From Cloacimonetes bacterium UBA5210 (GTDB lineage Bacteria; Cloacimonadota; Cloacimonadia; Cloacimonadales; Cloacimonadaceae): DNA of 54,354 nt. Both the position numbers and the translations under genes were made by a program. The DNA is taken from positions 30,318 to 84,671 of the forward strand of contig DHVK01000029.1 in assembly GCA_002412625.1 (NCBI GenBank), given 5' to 3'. How positions within the stretch are numbered: position 1 is the stretch's first letter; every line of letters begins with the position of its first letter. The notes beneath the pieces are model-generated. The model was not told the DNA's origin. It worked only from the letters and a program-made list of their open reading frames with translations, and ran no database searches. Below are positions 16,878 through 25,827 of this stretch, one piece after another.

Positions 16878-18845
16878 ATGTGTGGAATTGCAGGAATTGC
16901 AAGCATTAGCAACAAACAGAAGATAGATTTTGGCATTCTGAAACGGATGACCGCGCAGATCGCGCATCGCGGCCCGGACGACGAGGGCTATTTGCTCTTT
17001 GATATCCGGCGCAAGCTGGCTCAGCCTTTTTGCGGAAAGGATAGCAGCAGTGAAGTCCGGGAGCATCTCAACGAATGTAGCGGGGACAACCCGGCAGAGC
17101 TGGGCTTCGGCTTCCGGCGTCTGCCCACCGTGGAGCTTCACGAAAGCGGGCACCAGCCCATGCTGGACGCGGAACTGGGGCTGGCGATCATCTTCAACGG
17201 CGAAATCTATAACCACATGCAACTGCGGGCAGAACTCCAGGCAAAGGGCTACCATTTCTTCAGCCACAGCGACACCGAAGTGATCATCAAAGCCTATCAT
17301 CTATGGGGAGATGCCTGCGTGCACCGGTTGAACGGCATGTGGGCCTTCAGCATCTGGGAGATAGCTGCCAAGCGCTTGTTTATGAGTCGCGACCGCTTTG
17401 GCATCAAACCTTTCTATTATAGCCGTACGGGGGATATGCTCTATTGGGGCTCGGAAATCAAGCAGCTGCTGGAGTGTCCGATCAAGCGCAGCCTGAACCA
17501 TGCCATGATCTGGCGCAGCATGAAAGTGAACTCCCTGATGGTCTATGACGACGAGACATATTGGGAGGCAGTCCACGCTCTGAAGCCTGGGCACAACATG
17601 ATTCTGCAGGCCGGCAAGCTGCGCATCGAAGAGTATTACCACCTGGAGATAGACAATTTCGAGCAGAGCAGCCTTGGCTTTGATGAAGCCAAAGAGCAAT
17701 ATCGCGAGCTCTTTCTGGACAGCCTGAAACTGCAACTGCGCAGTGATGTCCCGGTAGGCGCCTCGCTTTCCGGAGGGATGGATTCCGGAGCCATCGTTTG
17801 TTCCGCTTCCCGCATATTGCCATATCAAATGCGCACCTTTTCAGTGTACTATGACAGCGATCCGGCTTTCGATGAACGCCCCTATATCGAGATCATCGCC
17901 GCCCATACCGGGGTGCAGACAAATTTCATCTCCCCCCACCCTGATGATGCCATCGCATGGTGGAGCAAAGCGATATGGCTGAACGATTTGCCGGTGGCAT
18001 CCGGCTTTGTGAGCCAATACGCGCTGATGCAAAAGACGCATCAGGAAGGGATCATTGTACTGCTTTCCGGCCAGGGTTCAGACGAGATTTCCGGGGGATA
18101 TCGCCATGCCACATACCGCTATTTTGCCGATCACTTACGCCATTTACGTCTGCACAAGTTTGGCGCGGAGATCGGGCATTTCCTGTGCAAGAACCCGGTA
18201 AAGGCTGCCGGAGACCTCGGCAAGATCATGATGAGCACCCTGATGCCGGAATCCTCCCTATATGATCTGGAATCCCGCTATTACCGGTTTGAGCCGTTCA
18301 ATACAGATTTTGTGAATACCGCCCGGGACGAAGCCGGCGGCAAGATGCTGCGCAATATCGGCAACATCCCCGGCTCCCGACTCGCGAACTTCTTGTACAA
18401 CATGATGCACAGCACTTCCTTGCAAACCTTGCTGCATTTTGAAGACCGCATGAGCATGGGACACAGCGTGGAAAGCCGTGTGCCGTTTTTGGATCACCGC
18501 CTGGTGGACTTCATGTTCAGCCTGCCGGCGCATTACAAAATCCGGCCGCCATATCGCAAAGTGCTGCACCGTGAAGCCCTCAAGACCTGTGTGCCAGACG
18601 AGATTTCGTCCCGGAAGGACAAGGGCATCTTTGGCAGCCCCTTCTATAACAATTGGTTCCGCGGACCCCTCCGGGGTTTTGTGGAAGATATCCTGTTCAG
18701 CAGAGAATTCCGCGGCCGCGGGATCTGGGATCTGCCCCAAATCCATAATCGCTGGAAAAACTATCTGGCGGGCAACGGCAAAGACGCGGAAATGCTGTTC
18801 AACACTATCTCCCTGGAGCTGTGGTTCCGGGCATTTGCGGAGTAA
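16878..18845 (+). CDS. asnB: Asparagine synthase (glutamine-hydrolysing)
   Basis: AsnB transfers glutamine nitrogen to aspartate with ATP. The 655-aa protein starts with the amidotransferase domain: the nucleophile is Cys2 in MCGIAGIA, with HRGPDDEGY, IFNGEIYNH and SHSDTEVI. The synthetase domain has the P-loop LSGGMDSG near residue 300, LLSGQGSDEISGGY and SVESRVPFLDHRLVDF. An insertion of about 40 residues in the amidotransferase part (around residues 50-75) makes it slightly longer than usual. Some family members act in capsule or peptide modification, so asparagine synthesis is likely but not certain. AAGGAG precedes the ATG. Confidence 0.9.
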   Translation: MCGIAGIASISNKQKIDFGILKRMTAQIAHRGPDDEGYLLFDIRRKLAQPFCGKDSSSEVREHLNECSGDNPAELGFGFRRLPTVELHESGHQPMLDAELGLAIIFNGEIYNHMQLRAELQAKGYHFFSHSDTEVIIKAYHLWGDACVHRLNGMWAFSIWEIAAKRLFMSRDRFGIKPFYYSRTGDMLYWGSEIKQLLECPIKRSLNHAMIWRSMKVNSLMVYDDETYWEAVHALKPGHNMILQAGKLRIEEYYHLEIDNFEQSSLGFDEAKEQYRELFLDSLKLQLRSDVPVGASLSGGMDSGAIVCSASRILPYQMRTFSVYYDSDPAFDERPYIEIIAAHTGVQTNFISPHPDDAIAWWSKAIWLNDLPVASGFVSQYALMQKTHQEGIIVLLSGQGSDEISGGYRHATYRYFADHLRHLRLHKFGAEIGHFLCKNPVKAAGDLGKIMMSTLMPESSLYDLESRYYRFEPFNTDFVNTARDEAGGKMLRNIGNIPGSRLANFLYNMMHSTSLQTLLHFEDRMSMGHSVESRVPFLDHRLVDFMFSLPAHYKIRPPYRKVLHREALKTCVPDEISSRKDKGIFGSPFYNNWFRGPLRGFVEDILFSREFRGRGIWDLPQIHNRWKNYLAGNGKDAEMLFNTISLELWFRAFAE

Positions 18846-18850
18846 AAAGG

Positions 18851-19738
18851 ATGAAGTATCTACACGTTCTCAGTCTGGTGATCCTGGCGCTGCTGGTCAG
18901 CTCCTGCCGTTTTTCTTTCAAAAAACCCATTGTGGAGAAGATCCAAGACCTTCAGCTGCAATCCATTTCGGTGGACAACAGCAGCCTCAAGCTCTCCATC
19001 ATCGTCAAAAACCCGAACTCATATGAGATTCGGCTTAGCAAGCTGGATCTGTATCTGATGGATATGAACCGGGAGCGCGTGGGGCAAGCAAGCCTGCAAA
19101 AGGAGATTATCCTGCCCGCCAAAAAGAGCATCAATCTGGATTTTAATGTAAGTATCCAGACCCGCCCGATGATCCGTATGGTGAGCAGCATCAATCACGA
19201 CCTGCAGTTCTTCATCTCCGGCAAAGGCGAAGGTAAGGCGATGGGGATCAGCAAACGCTTCGACTTTGAAGAACCCTATAGCCTGAAAATCAAGGATCAG
19301 CTGATGAAGGCGATCCCCAGCCTGAGCGCGGGCGGACAGGATCTCTTCAAGCTCACCCGCACCTATGTGGACGATTATGGGCTCAGCAAGACCATCCTGA
19401 ACACAGACTTCATCCTGATCAATGCCTATGGCTTCAGCTTCAATTTCAAAGGTTTTCCGGCAGAGATCTTTATCGATGGCAAGAAGGTGGGCACGGGAAA
19501 CCTGCAAAAACAGCTTGCCTTCAACGAAAAGGTCTTTTACAAGGATGGCACCATGGTTTTTGAGCTTTCGAACCTGAAATCCATCTTCGGAGCGGTCAAA
19601 GGAGCATTCAAAGGCGGAGTAAAATATAGCGTAAAAGGGAAGATCATAATCGATGCCATGGGCATGGAACTGACTGCCCCCTATGAATATAGCGGCATCA
19701 TTCCCCTCAGCGTGTGGGATTTGCTGCTCAAGCAATAG
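18851..19738 (+). CDS. LEA14-like (WHy-domain) lipoprotein
   Basis: The 295-aa product begins with a lipoprotein signal, LALLVSSC, with the lipid-modified cysteine at residue 19. Two stretches resemble the water-stress/LEA type-2 beta domain: LQLQSISVDNSSLKLSIIVKNPNSYEI with KKSINLDFNVSI, and a second at about 190-290 (NTDFILINAYGFSFNFKGF). Such proteins are small envelope proteins of unclear role. The ATG at 18851 is chosen because it begins the signal sequence and follows AAAAGG; the frame is open 30 nt upstream, inside asnB. It follows asnB by 5 nt. Confidence 0.75.
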   Translation: MKYLHVLSLVILALLVSSCRFSFKKPIVEKIQDLQLQSISVDNSSLKLSIIVKNPNSYEIRLSKLDLYLMDMNRERVGQASLQKEIILPAKKSINLDFNVSIQTRPMIRMVSSINHDLQFFISGKGEGKAMGISKRFDFEEPYSLKIKDQLMKAIPSLSAGGQDLFKLTRTYVDDYGLSKTILNTDFILINAYGFSFNFKGFPAEIFIDGKKVGTGNLQKQLAFNEKVFYKDGTMVFELSNLKSIFGAVKGAFKGGVKYSVKGKIIIDAMGMELTAPYEYSGIIPLSVWDLLLKQ

Positions 19739-19781
19739 CCGAGTCATGCCCCCGCCAAAGCCACTCCATCCGCTTGGGCAC

Positions 19782-19854
19782 AAGCTGAGTTTGTGCTGAT
19801 ATTATCGGCTAATAAAGCTATGAGCATAGCAGAATAACAGCTTAAAATCAGCTT
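19782..19854 (+). repeat. Intergenic hairpin element, copy B
   Basis: AAGCTGAGTTTGTGCTGATATT pairs with the right arm AATAACAGCTTAAAATCAGCTT over about 18 of 22 positions. The loop holds a further small CTATGAGCATAG palindrome. Same family as copies at 10673, 32632 and 44756. It lies about 45 nt past the stop of the LEA14-like gene. The rest of the 19739-20152 spacer holds the rpsP leader hairpin listed separately and no gene. Confidence 0.7.
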
Positions 19855-20009
19855 TGGTTCTGCCTGAGGCACAGGGAAATGCCCCGGTGAAGAGGGTGCC
19901 GCAATAGTAAACGCGAGCCTGGCGGATGAATTGAAATTTGTGTGTGCGCGAGCCCCCGGAATTGCTTATATTTTAGAAAAGGTCGACAACCGTGGTTGAT
20001 CGGCATTCC

Positions 20010-20045
20010 TGCCCGGGATTGCACGCAATTGTGTGATACCCGGCA
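20010..20045 (+). promoter_or_regulatory. Stem-loop in the rpsP leader
   Basis: TGCCCGGG...TTGCAC pairs with GTGTGA...CCCGGCA around the loop GCAATT; the inner six pairs include two G-T wobbles. It lies about 110 nt before rpsP. A similar word, CCTGCCCGG followed by ATTG and a CCGGGC arm, occurs about 70 nt upstream of the tetR gene. Further on, TTGACG...CGTCAA (20082-20100) forms another small palindrome. Function unknown; leader regulation of the ribosomal-protein operon is possible. Confidence 0.4.
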
Positions 20046-20152
20046 AGCTGATGCGTGTGGAACAAAGCGATATTTTCCTTGACGGAAACCGCGTCAAAAA
20101 AAACGATGCCATAACATAGAAAAACTTATTTGATAATAAGCAAGGAGAAATA

Positions 20153-20428
20153 ATGGTCAAGCTGAGACTGAGACGGATGGGTGCTGGCGATCAGCCCTTT
20201 TACCGCATTGTTGCCGTGGATTCACGCGTGAAACAAGTAGGTAAATATTTGGAATGTGTGGGTTGGTACGACCCCAAGCCAGATCCCTCCAAGATCAACA
20301 TCGAAACAGAACGCGCGATTTACTGGCTTTCCGTGGGCGCACAGCCTACTGAGACAGTACGTTCCCTGTTGCGCAAAGCCGGAATACTGCAAATTTGGCA
20401 CGAACGCAAAATCGCGACAACAGAATAA
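20153..20428 (+). CDS. rpsP: 30S ribosomal protein S16
   Basis: S16 is an assembly protein of the small ribosomal subunit. The 91-aa product has the diagnostic MVKLRLRRMGAGDQPFYRIVAVDSR start and a conserved VGWYDP segment. AAGGAG precedes the ATG. It opens the classical run rpsP-khpA-rimM-trmD-rplS. Confidence 0.97.
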   Translation: MVKLRLRRMGAGDQPFYRIVAVDSRVKQVGKYLECVGWYDPKPDPSKINIETERAIYWLSVGAQPTETVRSLLRKAGILQIWHERKIATTE

Positions 20429-20455
20429 TCAACGAACTGAAAACCGAGGTGAAGC

Positions 20456-20686
20456 ATGAAAGATCTCATTGAATTCATGGTAAAAGCTCTTGTGGATGAT
20501 CCCAGTGAAGTTTCTATCTCCGAAATTAGCGGTGGCAAGGTTACCATTTTCGAACTGCGTGTAGCGAAAGGCGACATCGGTAAAGTTATTGGAAAACGCG
20601 GTCGCACTGCAGGTGCTATCCGTACGATAATCAACGCTGTATCTACTAAGCAAGGAAAACGAGCCGAGCTGGAAATCATTGAGTAA
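20456..20686 (+). CDS. khpA: KH-domain RNA-binding protein KhpA
   Basis: KhpA is a small RNA-binding protein that often pairs with KhpB/Jag and lies between rpsP and rimM. The 76-aa product has the single type-II KH core VIGKRGRTAGAIRTIINAV (the GxxG loop is GKRGR) near residues 43-60. GAGGTG precedes the ATG. The rimM ATG follows its stop without a gap. Confidence 0.93.
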   Translation: MKDLIEFMVKALVDDPSEVSISEISGGKVTIFELRVAKGDIGKVIGKRGRTAGAIRTIINAVSTKQGKRAELEIIE

Positions 20687-21235
20687 ATGACTGCCCCTCA
20701 CCTAATCGGAATCGGCAGACTAGGCGGACAGGACAACGAAGGTTGGCATCATGTGATGATTAGGCCCGAATATAAAGAGGCGTTTGATCACATGGTGGAA
20801 CTGTATTTGATCTTTGAAGAAAATAGAGTGTTTTACGTAACTATCAGTGATAGGAAGCAATGCGAAAAAAAGACTTGGGTGCGCTTTGCCGAAGATGGCA
20901 TAGCCGAAGAACGCAAGCTGCATCGGGAGACCATTCTGGCGATCGCGGACGACCCTGAGGAAGAGGATCAAGATTCTCTTTTGGGGCTGGATGTGGTGTA
21001 TCAGGATAAACTCCTGGGATGTGTGGTGGATGTGTTTTTCAATGGCGCTCAGGATGTCCTCGTGATTTCCACAGCCCTGGACACAGAATTGATGGTGCCC
21101 TATGTAGAGCATTATCTGGCAGAGCCTGTAGCCGGTAGCGATGTGATCTACCTGAATAACATGGACGATCTCCTGGCTGCCAACGGGCTGGTGTTTCAGG
21201 ACGGAGTGCTGATCGCTTGCGAAGATGAAGATTGA
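20687..21235 (+). CDS. rimM: Ribosome maturation factor RimM
   Basis: RimM binds S19 and helps mature the 30S subunit head. The 182-aa protein opens with LIGIGRLGGQDNEGWHHVMI, equivalent to the usual IGKIxGxHGxxG start. The C-terminal PRC-barrel part has LLGLDVVYQDKLLGCVVDVFF and ends ELMVPYVEHYL...VIYLN. It is more divergent than its neighbours, but gene order and the PRC domain support the call. Its last 11 nt overlap trmD. Confidence 0.88.
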   Translation: MTAPHLIGIGRLGGQDNEGWHHVMIRPEYKEAFDHMVELYLIFEENRVFYVTISDRKQCEKKTWVRFAEDGIAEERKLHRETILAIADDPEEEDQDSLLGLDVVYQDKLLGCVVDVFFNGAQDVLVISTALDTELMVPYVEHYLAEPVAGSDVIYLNNMDDLLAANGLVFQDGVLIACEDED

Positions 21236-21893
21236 TGTGCTAAGCCTCTTTCCGGAGGCGTTTACCAGTTTTCTTGCCACCAGCATGGTGGCCAGGGCTC
21301 TGCAAAAAGGAGCCATCGAAGTGGCGCTGGACGACATCAGAGACTATAGCACAAACAAGCACCGCAAGGTGGATGACTATCCTTTCGGTGGTTTCGCCGG
21401 AATGGTTGCCACACCGCAACCGCTGTGGGACGCCATCAAGGCCAAACTGCAGGATGGTCCCGCTTCGGTGATCTACTTCACCCCGCAAGGCAGACGCCTG
21501 AACCAGAAAATTCTGTTGGATTATGCCACGGAATCTCGCATTATCCTGATCTGCGGACATTACAAAGAGATCGATCAACGCATCCGCCGCCTAGCGGTGA
21601 GCGACGAGATATCTCTGGGAGATTTTGTGCTGAGCGGCGGAGAGCTGGCGGCGCAGGTCTTCATCGACGGTCTTGCCAGATTACAGGATGGTGTGTTGAG
21701 CGACATCGCGAGTGCCCAAAGCGATTCATTTTATCATCAAATGCTTGGTTTCCCGTGTTATACCCGCCCCGAAGAATTTATGGGACAAAGAGTTCCGGAT
21801 GTTCTTCGCGAAGGTAATCACGGCAAAATCGAACAATGGGCAAATGCCCAAGCAAGCTTTTTAACCAAAACCCGCAGACCAGATTTGCTATAA
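21225..21893 (+). CDS. trmD: tRNA (guanine-37 N1)-methyltransferase
   Basis: TrmD methylates G37 of tRNAs, preventing frameshifting. The 222-aa product has the SPOUT trefoil-knot motifs: MKIDVLSLFPEAF, DDYPFGGFAGMV (usually GGGAGMV), ILICGHYKEIDQRI and ISLGDFVLSGGELA. The usual D(D/E)xPxGGGxGM glycine run is changed to PFGGFAGM, a mild variation. The C-terminal helical domain seems complete (CYTRPEEF...VPDVLREGNHGKI). The ATG lies within the end of rimM. Confidence 0.95.
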   Translation: MKIDVLSLFPEAFTSFLATSMVARALQKGAIEVALDDIRDYSTNKHRKVDDYPFGGFAGMVATPQPLWDAIKAKLQDGPASVIYFTPQGRRLNQKILLDYATESRIILICGHYKEIDQRIRRLAVSDEISLGDFVLSGGELAAQVFIDGLARLQDGVLSDIASAQSDSFYHQMLGFPCYTRPEEFMGQRVPDVLREGNHGKIEQWANAQASFLTKTRRPDLL

Positions 21894-22152
21894 ATAAGCC
21901 CCACGGGGCAAGATAACCAATCAGGAAAGCAGGGATCCAACAATACCCCATTGCTTTGCGCGGAACTTACCGGTTTCACCGGTGTTTTGAGAAGCCCACC
22001 CCACATGGGAGTTGGGCATTGATAAGGTTCTGAAACACAGCGCTATGCCAGGTTTTATGCGCAAAAACCGGCAGTTAAATAGCTGTGCTTTGCGCCGCGC
22101 CGGGCAATACATGGATCTCGCTTCTCCGAGTATATATATGGGAGGAACCCAA
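21894..22152 (+). promoter_or_regulatory. Structured 259-nt leader of rplS
   Basis: The trmD-rplS gap is long for this operon and contains hairpins. They are GCCC-CACG-GGGC just after the trmD stop, ACCGG-TTTCA-CCGGT near 21967, GCCCACC...TTGGGC near 21993-22016, and GCGC...GCGC near 22043. A strong GGAGG is at 22141. It may be an autoregulatory leader of L19 or hold a small RNA. I compared it from memory with 6S RNA and 4.5S RNA and found no convincing match. Confidence 0.35.
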
Positions 22153-22506
22153 ATGGATATTCTGCAACAAATAGGCAGAGACCAAATCAGAACTGACTTT
22201 CCGGATTACCGCGTTGGCGATACTGTGAAGGTCCATTATAAAATTAAAGAGGGAGCTAAGGAACGTATCCAGGTTTTTCAGGGCATAGTGATCCAAAAAC
22301 GTGGTGCGGGAATCTCCAAATCCTTTACCGTTCGCAAGGTATCAAGCGGAGTCGGCGTGGAAAGAATATTCCCGCAGAGCTCGCCCAATATCGACAAGCT
22401 TGAGATCGTTCGCCACGGTCAGGTTCGCAGAGCGAAGCTTTTCTATCTGCGCCAGGCCAAAGGAAAGGCGGGCAGAATCAAAGAACGCAGAAGATTTACT
22501 GCTTAG
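22153..22506 (+). CDS. rplS: 50S ribosomal protein L19
   Basis: L19 sits at the 30S-50S interface. The 117-aa product shows DYRVGDTVKVHYKIKEG, RIQVFQGIVIQKRGAG, SFTVRKVSSGVGVERIFP and RRAKLFYLR, all diagnostic. I start at the ATG at 22153 because GGAGG lies 7 nt upstream and the length then matches the family. The frame is open upstream only through the leader. A strong terminator follows. Confidence 0.97.
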   Translation: MDILQQIGRDQIRTDFPDYRVGDTVKVHYKIKEGAKERIQVFQGIVIQKRGAGISKSFTVRKVSSGVGVERIFPQSSPNIDKLEIVRHGQVRRAKLFYLRQAKGKAGRIKERRRFTA

Positions 22507-22525
22507 TTACCAAAAAACACTCATT

Positions 22526-22565
22526 AGCCCCTTGGTACGCTATGCATCGAGGGGCTTTCTCTTTT
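22526..22565 (+). terminator. Rho-independent terminator after rplS
   Basis: AGCCCCT pairs with AGGGGCT around an 18-nt loop and is followed by TTCTCTTTT. It lies 20 nt past the L19 stop, at the end of the ribosomal operon. Confidence 0.75.
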
Positions 22566-22580
22566 ACATAAGGTGTGTGA

Positions 22581-23042
22581 ATGCTTAGGATACTATACTA
22601 TACGCGACCGGAACTCTGCCTTGAAATCCACATTGAGGAGGAGACCATCACCCGTATTTCGTTTTGCGAGATAGCGCTCAATACTCTGGTGGAGGGAGCC
22701 TTTGAAGAGGATGTGATCCGCCAGTTTGATGAATACTTTCAGGGGCAAAGCCAGGAAATTGATCTTCCGTTTTTTGCCACCGGCACGCCGTTCCAACTGA
22801 TGGTTTGGGAAGAACTGCTCAAAGTCCCGTATGGTGAAACCGTGTCCTATAGCACTCTAGCTCAACGTATTGATCGCCCGAAAGCGGTTCGCGCCGTGGG
22901 GAATGCCCTGAACCGAAATCCGATTGCGATCATCGTCCCTTGTCACAGAGTTATTGCCGGGAATGGCAAGCTTGGCGGCTTTGCCGTGGACCTCGGAATC
23001 AAGCGCTTCCTGCTGGACCTGGAACACCAGGGGCAACCGTGA
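22581..23042 (+). CDS. ogt: Methylated-DNA-[protein]-cysteine S-methyltransferase
   Basis: This suicide enzyme removes alkyl groups from O6-alkylguanine (and O4-alkylthymine) in DNA. The 153-aa protein has TPFQLMVWEELLKVPYGETVSY, RAVGNALNRNP and the active site IVPCHRVI with the acceptor cysteine at C121. The short length with no Ada sensor domain fits Ogt. Its stop overlaps the acpS start (TGATG). Confidence 0.93.
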   Translation: MLRILYYTRPELCLEIHIEEETITRISFCEIALNTLVEGAFEEDVIRQFDEYFQGQSQEIDLPFFATGTPFQLMVWEELLKVPYGETVSYSTLAQRIDRPKAVRAVGNALNRNPIAIIVPCHRVIAGNGKLGGFAVDLGIKRFLLDLEHQGQP

Positions 23043-23434
23043 TGATCGTCGGAATCGGTACGGATATTGTGGAAGTTGGGCGCATAGCCCGCCTGCTGAA
23101 GACCAACCTGCACTTTGTGGACAAAGTGTATAGTGCTGCCGAAATTGCCTATTCTTCTGCCAAGGCGAGTCCCGCGCAGAGCTATGCCGCCAGATTTGCC
23201 GCCAAAGAGGCTTTCATGAAGGCGATTGGCACGGGCTGGGATCAAGGGGTCAGCTGGAAGGAAATCGAGGTAATCAACAACAACGAGGGTAAGCCGGAGC
23301 TGGTCATAACCGGGCGCAGCGCAGAACTGGCGCGAGCGATGAAGATCCGCAAAATGCACCTTTCCCTGAGCCACGAAAAGGACTACGCGATTGCGTATGT
23401 CGTGTTGGAAGCGGAACAGACAGAAGCCATTTAA
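23042..23434 (+). CDS. acpS: Holo-[acyl-carrier-protein] synthase
   Basis: AcpS transfers 4'-phosphopantetheine from CoA to the serine of acyl carrier protein. The 130-aa product has the N-terminal VGIGTDIVEVGRI with the Mg-binding aspartate, the FAAKEAFMKAIGTG motif with the second metal ligand, and LSLSHEKDYAIAYVV. The ATG at 23042 matches the family start; the frame is open upstream only as an overlap with ogt. Confidence 0.95.
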   Translation: MIVGIGTDIVEVGRIARLLKTNLHFVDKVYSAAEIAYSSAKASPAQSYAARFAAKEAFMKAIGTGWDQGVSWKEIEVINNNEGKPELVITGRSAELARAMKIRKMHLSLSHEKDYAIAYVVLEAEQTEAI

Positions 23435-23490
23435 CGATAATAGCTTGACAGAACAGCTTATCAGGATAAATTGTCACGATTGAGGTTAAT

Positions 23491-24123
23491 ATGACAGATG
23501 CCATTGTTTTTTTGGGAATCCAAGGCAGCGGTAAGGGCACTCAAGCCAAACTGCTAGCAGAACAGACGGGGTTTCAGCACATCAACATCGGAGACCTGTT
23601 GCGGGAACACATCAGCCTTGCCACCGATATTGGCAAGAGGGTGAGTCGTACGATCACCAAGGGCAGTATGGTTCCGGACGAGCTGGTTTATGAACTCATC
23701 CAGGCGTCCTTACACGAGGAATGTCCCGGCATTATTTTCGATGGATTCCCCCGCACTTTGCCTCAAGCGGAGCACCTGGTGAAACACTACCGCCTGGCCC
23801 GGGTTTACTATCTGGATCTGTCTGAAGAACGCGCCATTGCCCGCATGGAAGGCAGAAGAGTGTGCAAAGACTGTGGCTCGAACTTCCACCTCGTCTCACA
23901 TCCGCCCAAACAGGAAGGCATCTGTGATGAATGCGGCGGAACCCTGATCACCCGGGCGGACGACGCTCCGGCAGCGATCAAAAAACGGATCAAAGGCTTC
24001 TTTGCCGAGACCTTCGCGCTGAAGTCTTACTTCGAAAAGCTGAGCGTGCTGATAAGCATCCCGGCGGATAACCCTGTATCGGAGGTTCAGTCAATCATTT
24101 GGGCAGACGCGCTGTTGGGTTGA
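23491..24123 (+). CDS. adk: Adenylate kinase (zinc-lid type)
   Basis: Adk interconverts ATP + AMP and 2 ADP. The 210-aa protein has the P-loop GIQGSGKGT at residues 9-17, the AMP site INIGDLLREH and the FDGFPRTLPQAE motif. The lid is of the zinc-finger type with four cysteines, C125, C128, C145 and C148. It follows acpS by 56 nt and precedes trkH by 3 nt. Confidence 0.95.
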   Translation: MTDAIVFLGIQGSGKGTQAKLLAEQTGFQHINIGDLLREHISLATDIGKRVSRTITKGSMVPDELVYELIQASLHEECPGIIFDGFPRTLPQAEHLVKHYRLARVYYLDLSEERAIARMEGRRVCKDCGSNFHLVSHPPKQEGICDECGGTLITRADDAPAAIKKRIKGFFAETFALKSYFEKLSVLISIPADNPVSEVQSIIWADALLG

Positions 24124-24126
24124 GCA

Positions 24127-25818
24127 ATGTCTGAACAGAACAGTAAAGGACTGCTGAAGCACATCGAAACCCTGGCCTATTTTGTTGCGGCCTGGAGTTT
24201 TGCGGTGATCTTCCTGCAGAGCCTGGTCCAGGAACTGATGAATTACCGTCAGCTGGAACTGATCACCGCTTTGGCAAATATCCTCCTGCTGGCTCTGGCG
24301 ATCCTGAACCGGCTGATTTCTGAGGAACTCAGACAGCAGAAAACACTGCTGCTCCTGGATATTCTCATGCTGCTTTTGGGTACTCTGCTGATGTATTATC
24401 AGATCAAGTTCGTGATCTTCTTCCTGCTCATCCGGCAGACCTATTTTATCGTTCAATACTTGCTGTTTCGCGCCTTTGAGGGTAAGCTCTACAAAGCTCT
24501 GACCGACAACCCGCCGATTACGCTGATGCTCAGTTTTGCCTGCGTCATCTTGCTCGGAACCATCCTGCTGATGCTGCCGGAGGCCTCTGTGCAAAATGAA
24601 GTTACACCCTTTGTGGATGCACTGTTCACTGCCACTTCAGCCACCTGTGTGACCGGATTGATCGTACGTGATACCGGCAGCTACTTCAGCCTGTTTGGTC
24701 AGATTGTGATCCTGGTGCTGATCCAGATTGGCGGACTCGGCATCATGACGGTATCCACTGCTTTTGCGCTGATCATGGGGCGCCGGCTGACTTTGAAGCT
24801 GGAGAACCTGATGCACCGGGTGATCGGGGACAACGAGCGGCTGGACGCTTTTCAACTGCTGAAGAACATCGTGATCGTGACCGTCATCATCGAGGCTATG
24901 GGCGCGTTGCTGCTCTTCGTCAAGTTCTCCCGGCTGATGCCCCCGTCTCAGGCGATGTATAGCTCTGTCTTTCACTCTGTCTCTGCCTTCTGTAATGCGG
25001 GTTTCTCTCTGTTTTCGGATTCCATGTCCCAGTTTGTGGATAGCCCTTTGATCAACTTCACGATCACCGGCCTGATCTTGTTGGGTGGCATCGGGTTTGC
25101 GGTGATGATCGATCTGTATCGCTATATCTTCAAGCTGGACCGGGTGCGTAAACTCAGCTTGCACTCCAAGATCGTCCTGGTCGTATCCGCGATCCTGATC
25201 CTGGGAGGCTTTGTGAGCTTCTTTCTGGCAGAATACAATGGCGTGATGGAAGGCTACAGTATCAGCCGGAGGATGTTGAGCGCTTGGTTCCAATCCGTAA
25301 CCGCCAGAACCGCCGGGTTCAATACTGTGGATATTTCGCGCATCGGCCCCGCATCGGTCTTGGTCTTCATCAGCCTGATGTTTGTGGGTGCCTCTCCCGG
25401 TTCTACCGGCGGGGGTATTAAAACTACTACCTTTGCCGTGCTGATGCTCTCATTGATCAGCATGTTGCGCGGCAGGCGGGAGCTCAGCCTCTATAACCGC
25501 CGCATTGCCCTTTCCAATTTCCGGGAAGCGACTTCCATGATCACGCTCTCCGGGCTCATCATCTTCATCGTGGTCTATATCCTCTTCTTGGTGGAGAGCC
25601 TGCCCTTTGATAAACTCCTCTTTGAAGCTATCTCCGCGTTTGGCACGGTGGGGCTTTCCATGGGGATCACGGACAGACTCAGCGAGACCGCCAGACTATT
25701 GATCACCCTGTTGATGTACATCGGTCGCATCGGACCGCTCACCCTCATCTACGCGCTTTCCATGCGCAAGCGCCAACCCAATATTACTTTCGCAGAGGAA
25801 AAGATAGCCATCGGCTAA
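24127..25818 (+). CDS. trkH: TrkH/KtrB-family potassium uptake membrane subunit
   Basis: This is the channel-like subunit of a Trk/Ktr K+ uptake system. The 563-aa protein has an unusual N-terminal region of four or so hydrophobic segments (about residues 15-120). Four pore repeats follow with selectivity-filter glycines in SATCVTGLIVRDTG, SAFCNAGFSLFSD, TARTAGFNTVDIS and SAFGTVGLSMGIT. The segment GASPGSTGGGIKTTTFAVL is typical. It forms one unit with trkA, 9 nt downstream. Trk versus Ktr cannot be decided here, and Na+ coupling is possible. Confidence 0.92.
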   Translation: MSEQNSKGLLKHIETLAYFVAAWSFAVIFLQSLVQELMNYRQLELITALANILLLALAILNRLISEELRQQKTLLLLDILMLLLGTLLMYYQIKFVIFFLLIRQTYFIVQYLLFRAFEGKLYKALTDNPPITLMLSFACVILLGTILLMLPEASVQNEVTPFVDALFTATSATCVTGLIVRDTGSYFSLFGQIVILVLIQIGGLGIMTVSTAFALIMGRRLTLKLENLMHRVIGDNERLDAFQLLKNIVIVTVIIEAMGALLLFVKFSRLMPPSQAMYSSVFHSVSAFCNAGFSLFSDSMSQFVDSPLINFTITGLILLGGIGFAVMIDLYRYIFKLDRVRKLSLHSKIVLVVSAILILGGFVSFFLAEYNGVMEGYSISRRMLSAWFQSVTARTAGFNTVDISRIGPASVLVFISLMFVGASPGSTGGGIKTTTFAVLMLSLISMLRGRRELSLYNRRIALSNFREATSMITLSGLIIFIVVYILFLVESLPFDKLLFEAISAFGTVGLSMGITDRLSETARLLITLLMYIGRIGPLTLIYALSMRKRQPNITFAEEKIAIG

Positions 25819-25827
25819 GGAGAAAAT

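Noticed and set aside
21894..22152. 6S RNA, 4.5S (SRP) RNA or tmRNA
   Set aside because: Compared from memory with their conserved parts; no GGTC..GGAAGGAAGC SRP loop, no tag frame and no clear 6S bubble. Kept only as a structured leader.
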